Source: JBBDRV01 sp040905285
Lineage (GTDB): Bacteria > Bacteroidota > Rhodothermia > Balneolales > Balneolaceae
Length of the DNA stretch: 29,142 bases
NCBI GenBank assembly: GCA_040905285.1
Contig: JBBDRV010000160.1
Location: 1-29,142, forward strand
Reading direction: 5' to 3'
The first letter of the stretch is position 1; each line of letters opens with the position of its first letter. Below the pieces are notes generated by a model. That model did not search any database, had not been told where the DNA came from, and worked only from the letters and a program-made list of their open reading frames with translations. This document shows positions 24,167-29,142 of this stretch, in pieces. The position numbers and the translations under genes were made by a program.

Positions 24167-26272
24167 ATGTACAGAGTCGAACTGCCGGACTACCAATCTG
24201 TAGAAGTCATCGAGAATACATGGATCGAGGTGCGGGACGGAACACGTCTGGCTGCCAAAATATGGCTGCCCGTAAACGCGCGGCGCAAAACTGCCCCTGC
24301 TATCCTCGAGTATATTCCGTATCGCAAACGGGATCACAAGGCAGTGCGGGACAGCCAGATACATGGGTATTTTGCAGCTCATGGATATGCCTGCGTTCGT
24401 GTGGATCTTCGCGGCAGCGGCGATTCAGAGGGAGTTTTATACGATGAATACCTGCAGCAGGAGCTGGATGACGGACTGGATGTGTTAACGTGGATTGCCC
24501 GGCAGGACTGGTGCAATGGCCGTATCGGCATGTTCGGAATTTCATGGGGGGGATTCAATGGTCTGCAGATCGCTGCATTGCAGCCGCCGGAGTTGAAAGC
24601 CGTCATCACCGTCTGTTCCACCGACGATCGCTATGCAGACGATGTGCATTATATGGGTGGCTGCCTGCTGACCGACAATCTTTCCTGGGCTTCAACCATG
24701 TTTGCCTATAATGCCTGTCCGCCGGATCCCGTCCTTGTGGGCGAGCGATGGCGGGAGATGTGGCTCTCACGGCTTGAAGGTAGCGGGCTGTGGGTGAAAA
24801 AGTGGCTTCGGCATCAGCGACGCGACGATTACTGGCGTCACGGCTCGATATGTGAAAATTATGCAGCTGTCCGGTGTCCTGTTTTTGCTGTGAGCGGCTG
24901 GGCGGACGGATATTCCAATGCGGTTTTTCGACTGATGGAGAACCTGTCGGTGCCGAGAAAAGGACTGATTGGAGCATGGGGCCATAAATATCCGCACCTG
25001 GGCGGTCCCGGGCCGGCAATCGGATTTTTACAGGAATCACTGCGGTGGTGGGACAGGTGGCTCAGGGATAAAGAAAATGGTGTCGAAGATGAACCGGATA
25101 TACGCATCTGGATGCGTGACAGTTTCAATCCGCAAACCTCACTGCGTCCGGGCCGATGGGTTGCCGAACAGGAGTGGCCGTCCGAAAGAATAGCGCCCTA
25201 TGAGATGGCGCTGACGGTGAATGGCCTCAAAATGGCGGAGAATTCGTCACTTGCCGAAGGCCATCCGGTGAAGTTGGATGAAAAAAACCTGTTCGATTCC
25301 GGAAGAGGAGCGCGCGGAGCGGGTACAGCAAGTCCGATGGAATCTGTGTTTGAGGTAAAGAGTCCCCTGAGTGTGGGGTTGTACGGGGGTAAATGGACCT
25401 CGTATGCCGAGACTACAGACCTGCCCAACGACCAGAGGGAGGCGGACGGCGGGGCTCTGGTATTTGACAGTCTGCCCCTGGCACAGCCACTGGAAATTCT
25501 CGGGGCACCGGAGGTGGAGCTTAAACTGGCGAGTGACAAACCCATTTCGCAGGTCGTGGTTCGTTTGTCGATCATGATTCCCGATGGCACAGTTTCACGG
25601 GTTACGTATGGATTGCTTAATCTGGCCCATCGCCAGTCCCGTGCAGAACCGGAACCGCTGGAGCCGGGCAAACCGTACATCGTCCGGATCCCCCTGAATT
25701 ATGTGGCACAGAAATTTTCTGCGGGTGACCGGATCCGGGTGGCGATTACCAGTTCCTACTGGCCGATGGTCTGGCCGTCACCGGAATCACCGCGGCTGAA
25801 GGTATGGGGAGGGGATTCCCGGCTGATGCTGCCGGTCAGGCCGCCGCGGGCTGAAGATGATCAGCTGCCTGCATTTGAACCGCCCGAAATGGCTCCTCCG
25901 GTCCGGACCACACTTCTGGCTCCGGAAAAGCGGGAATGGACACTTGTCCATAATCTTGCAAATAACGAGGTCTGCCAGAACATCATCAACGATTCCGGAG
26001 AATACCGGCTGGATGATATCAACCTGTCTATTCAAAAGGACAGCCGTGAACATTACATCTATCGGAACAACCGCTACGACACGCTCATGGCCCGGGTTCA
26101 CTCGTCCAGCTCGTTTAACCGTGACGACTGGAATGTACAAACGGTAACGGATACGGTCCTCACTTCTACAGTTACGCATTTTCGCATACGGGCTACACTG
26201 GATGCGTACGAAGGGGATGCGCGGATATTTGCGAAAAGCTGGGATGAAACTGTTCCGCGGGACCACGTTTAG
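24167..26272 (+). CDS. CocE/NonD family serine hydrolase
   Basis: 701 aa, no signal peptide. The start at 24167 follows AGGGAG by 4 nt. An alpha/beta-hydrolase domain covers about 15-290: DGTRLAAKIWLP, ILEYIPYRKRD, ACVRVDLRGSGDSEG and GMFGISWGGFNGLQIA with nucleophile S126, then SGWADGYSN (D247) and GAWGHKYPH (H273), a complete Ser-Asp-His triad. The C-terminal jelly-roll (about 325-560) is of the X-Pro dipeptidyl-peptidase C-domain type (LEILGAPEVELKLASDKPIS, GDRIRVAITSSYWPMVWPSP). About 130 further residues form a beta-rich extension longer than cocaine esterase. Known members cleave esters or N-acyl/peptide bonds (cocaine esterase, glutaryl-7-ACA acylase, X-Pro peptidases). The substrate here is unknown. 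It lies 198 bp upstream of an ATP-grasp gene. Confidence 0.9.
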   Translation: MYRVELPDYQSVEVIENTWIEVRDGTRLAAKIWLPVNARRKTAPAILEYIPYRKRDHKAVRDSQIHGYFAAHGYACVRVDLRGSGDSEGVLYDEYLQQELDDGLDVLTWIARQDWCNGRIGMFGISWGGFNGLQIAALQPPELKAVITVCSTDDRYADDVHYMGGCLLTDNLSWASTMFAYNACPPDPVLVGERWREMWLSRLEGSGLWVKKWLRHQRRDDYWRHGSICENYAAVRCPVFAVSGWADGYSNAVFRLMENLSVPRKGLIGAWGHKYPHLGGPGPAIGFLQESLRWWDRWLRDKENGVEDEPDIRIWMRDSFNPQTSLRPGRWVAEQEWPSERIAPYEMALTVNGLKMAENSSLAEGHPVKLDEKNLFDSGRGARGAGTASPMESVFEVKSPLSVGLYGGKWTSYAETTDLPNDQREADGGALVFDSLPLAQPLEILGAPEVELKLASDKPISQVVVRLSIMIPDGTVSRVTYGLLNLAHRQSRAEPEPLEPGKPYIVRIPLNYVAQKFSAGDRIRVAITSSYWPMVWPSPESPRLKVWGGDSRLMLPVRPPRAEDDQLPAFEPPEMAPPVRTTLLAPEKREWTLVHNLANNEVCQNIINDSGEYRLDDINLSIQKDSREHYIYRNNRYDTLMARVHSSSSFNRDDWNVQTVTDTVLTSTVTHFRIRATLDAYEGDARIFAKSWDETVPRDHV

Positions 26273-26470
26273 CCTCAGTTCGGGCAACAGCGGCCTACCT
26301 TCTCCGGAATGGCCGCACTGACCGGTTGTCAGATCAAACCGTACAGATCATTCAATAAATAAGATACATGCCGGAGATCTCTTTCTATTTATTTTGTCTC
26401 AGGAGTCCGGGAAAGTCCAATGGCAGAAAAGAAGCCAACGGCAGCATGAATAGAAGAGAGAGAGAAGCCA

Positions 26471-27766
26471 ATGAGCAAAAAGCATATATTTGTTGTGGGT
26501 CTCGATGAATTCAACCGGGAAAAGCTGGAGAATTTGCCGCAGGCGGCTGACTATGAGTTTCATCCGGCCCTGGATTACCAGGACATACAGAGCGGCCGGC
26601 AGCTGGATATGAAAAAGCTGATCAATCGGGCTGTCACACGTATCGGCAGCGCGGGTGTGCCGGTAGACGGCATTGTCTCGTTTTACGATTTTCCGGGTAC
26701 TCTTCTGGTGCCGGTTGTAGCCGGGTTTTTCGGTGTTCGTTCCCCGGCTCTGGAACATGTTCTCAAGTGCGAGCACAAGTACTGGAGCCGGTCGGAACAG
26801 CAAAAAAGTATCCCGGATCACATTCCGCAGTTTTTCCCCTTTGATCCCTTTGATGAGGATGTACCGGTAAAAATACCGATTCCCTTTCCGTACTGGATAA
26901 AACCGGTCAAATCGTTTCTCTCTGTACTGGCATACCTGATCAACAATGAAAAAGATTATCTGAAGGTGATACCTGTAATTCAGGAAAAGGCCGGCTATTT
27001 CGATGAGCCGTTTAATCATATCCTTGAATTATCCGGAATGCGGGCAGATACCAGGCAAAATTTTATCGCAGAAAGTCTGCTGTCGGGAAAGATGTGTACG
27101 GCTGAGGGATATGTTTTTAAAGGAGAGGTTACCGTCTACGGCATGATCGATTCGGTGCGTGAAGAAGGGAGATCTTCTTTTTCAAGGTATGAATATCCCT
27201 CTTCGGTTCCGCGGGAAGTGCAGGAAAGAATAGCGGATATAGCGCGCCGCGCGATTACCGGCATCGGACTGGATAATTCCGCCTTCAATATTGAATTCTT
27301 CTGGGATCAGGATCACGACCATATCTGGTTGCTGGAGGTCAATCCGCGGATTTCCCAGTCTCATGCCGACTTGTTTGAGAAAGTGCACGGGTCCTCGCAT
27401 CATTCGGTGATGCTTGACATTGCAATGGACCAGGAACCCCGGCTACCCGAAAAGAACGGGATGTTCAGGATGGCAGCTAAATTTATGTTGCGCGTTTTTG
27501 AAGACGGTATAGTCACAGGTGTGCCTGGTACAGGGAAGCTCAGACAAATTTCCAGAGAATTACCGGGAACGGTGGTCAAATCTGCCGTCAAGCCCGGTGA
27601 CAGGCTGTCGGAGCTTCCTTTTCAGGACAGCTACAGTTATTTGCTGGCCAGCGTTTTTATAGGGGGCGACGATCAGTCTGACCTGCTGGACAAGTATAAG
27701 CGGTGCCGAACCCTGCTTGATTTTAAAATCAGGCGGGAGGACCCGTACCCCGTTCAGGCGATTTGA
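26471..27766 (+). CDS. ATP-grasp domain protein
   Basis: 431 aa, soluble. The N-terminal pre-grasp region (1-110) starts MSKKHIFVVGLDEFNREKL. The central nucleotide-binding domain has FPYWIKPVKSFLS (K144/K147 as candidate ATP-binding lysines). The catalytic/metal core IWLLEVNPRISQSHADLF (E289, N291) is the classic ATP-grasp signature. A C-terminal domain (MFRMAAKFMLRVFEDGIVTG onward) resembles the lid region of carboxylate-amine ligases such as carnosine synthase or BL00235-type dipeptide ligases. It probably joins a carboxylate to an amine through an acyl phosphate. It lies next to a CocE/NonD hydrolase that could cut such a bond. The product is unknown; the gap of 198 bp leaves co-transcription open. 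Confidence 0.85.
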   Translation: MSKKHIFVVGLDEFNREKLENLPQAADYEFHPALDYQDIQSGRQLDMKKLINRAVTRIGSAGVPVDGIVSFYDFPGTLLVPVVAGFFGVRSPALEHVLKCEHKYWSRSEQQKSIPDHIPQFFPFDPFDEDVPVKIPIPFPYWIKPVKSFLSVLAYLINNEKDYLKVIPVIQEKAGYFDEPFNHILELSGMRADTRQNFIAESLLSGKMCTAEGYVFKGEVTVYGMIDSVREEGRSSFSRYEYPSSVPREVQERIADIARRAITGIGLDNSAFNIEFFWDQDHDHIWLLEVNPRISQSHADLFEKVHGSSHHSVMLDIAMDQEPRLPEKNGMFRMAAKFMLRVFEDGIVTGVPGTGKLRQISRELPGTVVKSAVKPGDRLSELPFQDSYSYLLASVFIGGDDQSDLLDKYKRCRTLLDFKIRREDPYPVQAI

Positions 27767-27869
27767 CCGTGAAATCCGGAGGGATCACTGACCGTTGGAA
27801 GTCCTGACAGAATGTCTTTTTTTCTTGTACGTCCGGGAATGGTATCCGGCTGAGTTGTATTTAGTAATA

Positions 27870-27904
27870 AACATCAAGAGTAAATAACATCAAGAAACAT
27901 CAAG
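27870..27904. repeat. three copies of AACATCAAG
   Basis: The 9-mer AACATCAAG is found at 27870-27878, 27886-27894 and 27896-27904, that is, at 16- and 10-bp steps, 69 bp ahead of the small ORF at 27973. They could be regulator-binding repeats or simple-sequence drift. Confidence 0.6.
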
Positions 27905-27972
27905 GGCAGAGCCGAGCCCCGGGTGACGGTCCCCGGCCGCCGTTTTATAATAACTGATAAAAACACAGAACA

Positions 27973-28152
27973 ATGAATGAGCAGGAAAGGGAAAACCAGG
28001 TGGTCTATTTGCTAAAGGAAGGGATGTATTCAATGGCTGATTCATTGATAAAGGAGTATGGCATGAACATGTCCGACGTATACCAGCTGGCTTTTCCGCA
28101 AGATGACCGTTCCTCTTCCTCTGTTTCCACCGCGTCCTCTGTGGCAGGATAG
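27973..28152 (+). CDS. 59-aa hypothetical protein
   Basis: ATG 27973 to TAG 28150-28152. The N-terminal two thirds (MNEQERENQVVYLLKEGMYS, MADSLIKEYGMNMSDVYQLA) read as two or three amphipathic helices with a regular hydrophobic pattern. The tail is a flexible serine-rich stretch (DDRSSSSVSTASSVAG). There is no signal or membrane segment and no family I recognise. A GC-rich inverted repeat and three AACATCAAG repeats lie upstream; no Shine-Dalgarno is visible. The protein-like composition is the main support. It may belong with the general-stress gene further downstream. Confidence 0.45.
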   Translation: MNEQERENQVVYLLKEGMYSMADSLIKEYGMNMSDVYQLAFPQDDRSSSSVSTASSVAG

Positions 28153-28183
28153 CACGTAAAATCTACAAAAGACAGGAAAAGTT

Positions 28184-28333
28184 ATGTATCACATGTTTGA
28201 TGTACGGTACATAAGTTACTGTCTGATACAGAATATGGAAGCAGGCTTTCACAGGAACGGGTCACCCGCATCTCAGATGTCAGGCCCTGAAAACCTGAGA
28301 CGGCAGTGCTTTAGAGGCGGGCAGTTTTTTTAG
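28184..28333 (+). CDS. doubtful 49-aa ORF before the stress-protein gene
   Basis: ATG 28184 (AGGA about 6 nt upstream) to TAG 28331-28333. The peptide starts MYHMFDVRYISYCLIQNMEA and has no recognised motif. The start site is reasonable but the composition is not clearly protein-like. The rest of this 279-bp gap holds nothing else I can name. Confidence 0.22.
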   Translation: MYHMFDVRYISYCLIQNMEAGFHRNGSPASQMSGPENLRRQCFRGGQFF

Positions 28334-28431
28334 AAAATTGACAGTCAAGAAGCTGACAGTTCATATAAAAAACAGGTCGCTGAGAAACAGTTTGAAAAAT
28401 AAGAATCATCACCAATCCAGGAGAGAGACCA

Positions 28432-29073
28432 ATGGCAAATGTGCAAGATGACCCTTTACAAAACGATCCTTTACAACATGGTGACAAAAGGCCGGGTAAC
28501 AGAGTGGAGAGAGACGAAAGCCGGAGAGTAAAAGCGACCGGTACCGGTACTGAAACAGGCCTGCTTACCGGCATATTTACAGACCGTGAAAGTGCAGAAC
28601 GGGTTTACAACCAGACACTGGAACACGGATATGAGTCGGAAGAAATAAATATTATCATGTCCGAAGATACCCGGGAACGTTATTTTTCTGATAAGCCACC
28701 TGAAGGAAAGGACAGCGATATGGAGTCAAAGGCGATGGAAGGCACCGGTGCGGGTTCTGTTATTGGCGGTGGACTTGGTGCAGCGGCCGGAATCATTGCA
28801 GCTGTGGGAACAAGTATCGCCATTCCGGGGCTGGGCATCATTATTTCGGGACCGATTGCGGCAGGACTGGCCGGCGCCGGCGCCGGGGGTATAACCGGAG
28901 GAATCATCGGGGCGCTGGTTGGAGCCGGAATACCGGAAGAGAAAGCGAAGGTTTATGAATCCGGGGTAAAGAAAGGCAATATTGTAATGGCAGTAAAGCC
29001 CCATTCTGAAAAAGATGCGGAATACCTTGAAAACATGTGGCGTGAAAACAAGGGTATTGATGTTCACCACTAA
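28432..29073 (+). CDS. general-stress-17M-like glycine-zipper protein
   Basis: 213 aa; the ATG at 28432 follows AGGAG by about 9 nt. A disordered N-terminus carries a tandem DPLQN-DPLQH and charged residues (1-35). A domain like the N-terminal part of Bacillus GSP17M/YflT follows (GLLTGIFTDRESAERVYNQT, LEHGYESEEINIIMSEDTRE; about 43-85). A long glycine-rich hydrophobic segment comes next (103-166: GAGSVIGGGLGAAAGIIAAV ... GAGAGGITGGIIGALVGAGI), then a short second half (EEKAKVYESGVKKGNIVMAV, about 169-205). Proteins of this layout are induced by salt, heat or starvation in other bacteria. The glycine zipper suggests membrane association or self-assembly. Their biochemical role is unknown. It ends 69 bp before the window edge. 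Confidence 0.78.
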   Translation: MANVQDDPLQNDPLQHGDKRPGNRVERDESRRVKATGTGTETGLLTGIFTDRESAERVYNQTLEHGYESEEINIIMSEDTRERYFSDKPPEGKDSDMESKAMEGTGAGSVIGGGLGAAAGIIAAVGTSIAIPGLGIIISGPIAAGLAGAGAGGITGGIIGALVGAGIPEEKAKVYESGVKKGNIVMAVKPHSEKDAEYLENMWRENKGIDVHH

Positions 29074-29142
29074 ATAGTGTCTCTAATAAAACGTCAATCT
29101 CTGCGTTCCACTTGCCCCAAAAATGCTCATGTACGCTTAGTA

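Noticed and set aside
26290..26316. GCGGCC/GGCCGC hairpin after the CocE gene as a terminator.
   Set aside because: The loop is 15 nt and no T-run follows. The same 6-bp stem at 1150-1170 is likely chance for GC-rich arms.
27806..27822. GACA-GAA-TGTC followed by T7 as the terminator of the ATP-grasp gene.
   Set aside because: A 4-bp stem is too weak to call, although the T-run and position are suggestive.

Overview
The window looks like chromosomal DNA of a Gram-negative bacterium of the Bacteroidota/Balneolota/Rhodothermota kind. This is inferred from lipoprotein-type export signals on a periplasmic adaptor and an outer-membrane factor, few strong Shine-Dalgarno sites, a TonB-C protein, an RhlE-like helicase with a basic tail, and a heparinase-like and BNR-propeller polysaccharide cluster. 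I see no rRNA, tRNA, CRISPR array, IS element or integrase. Almost everything is on the + strand. The exceptions are a DUF389 membrane protein (23036-24052) and a tiny basic ORF (2393-2518).

Region 1 (1-2203) holds small accessory enzymes. A SRPBCC/AHSA1 gene enters from the left edge and is broken (or slips) by -1 in an A7 run. It is followed by a DUF4256 protein, a pair of hairpins, and a zinc-independent MDR oxidoreductase. A 745-bp stretch (2204-2948) then contains only a possible 41-aa basic protein on the minus strand.

Region 2 (2949-13809) is a run of mostly exported carbohydrate-active enzymes: a PQQ sugar dehydrogenase fused to cytochrome c, a BNR-4 beta-propeller (possible polysaccharide lyase), an aldo/keto reductase, a large heparinase II/III-like protein, a SelA-like PLP enzyme with a twin-arginine signal and an extra C-terminal beta domain, and a lipoprotein nucleoside hydrolase. 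There is no SusC/SusD pair in the window, so this is not a canonical PUL. The first two genes begin with the same 173-bp sequence, base for base. It encodes the whole export leader and stops one codon after the putative lipobox cysteine. This portable-leader arrangement is the most unusual signal in the window.

Region 3 (14052-20420) is a complete tripartite RND efflux operon: a TetR regulator with a palindrome just ahead of it, a lipoprotein adaptor, an HAE1-type pump and an OprM-type outer-membrane factor. A 390-bp gap with two doubtful micro-ORFs leads into a TonB-C protein (20811-21536).

Region 4 (21670-29073) opens with a textbook terminator lying only 15 nt before the start codon of a DEAD-box helicase. 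The convergent DUF389 gene follows. A CocE/NonD hydrolase is next, then an ATP-grasp enzyme, two possible short ORFs, and a general-stress-type glycine-zipper protein at the right edge.
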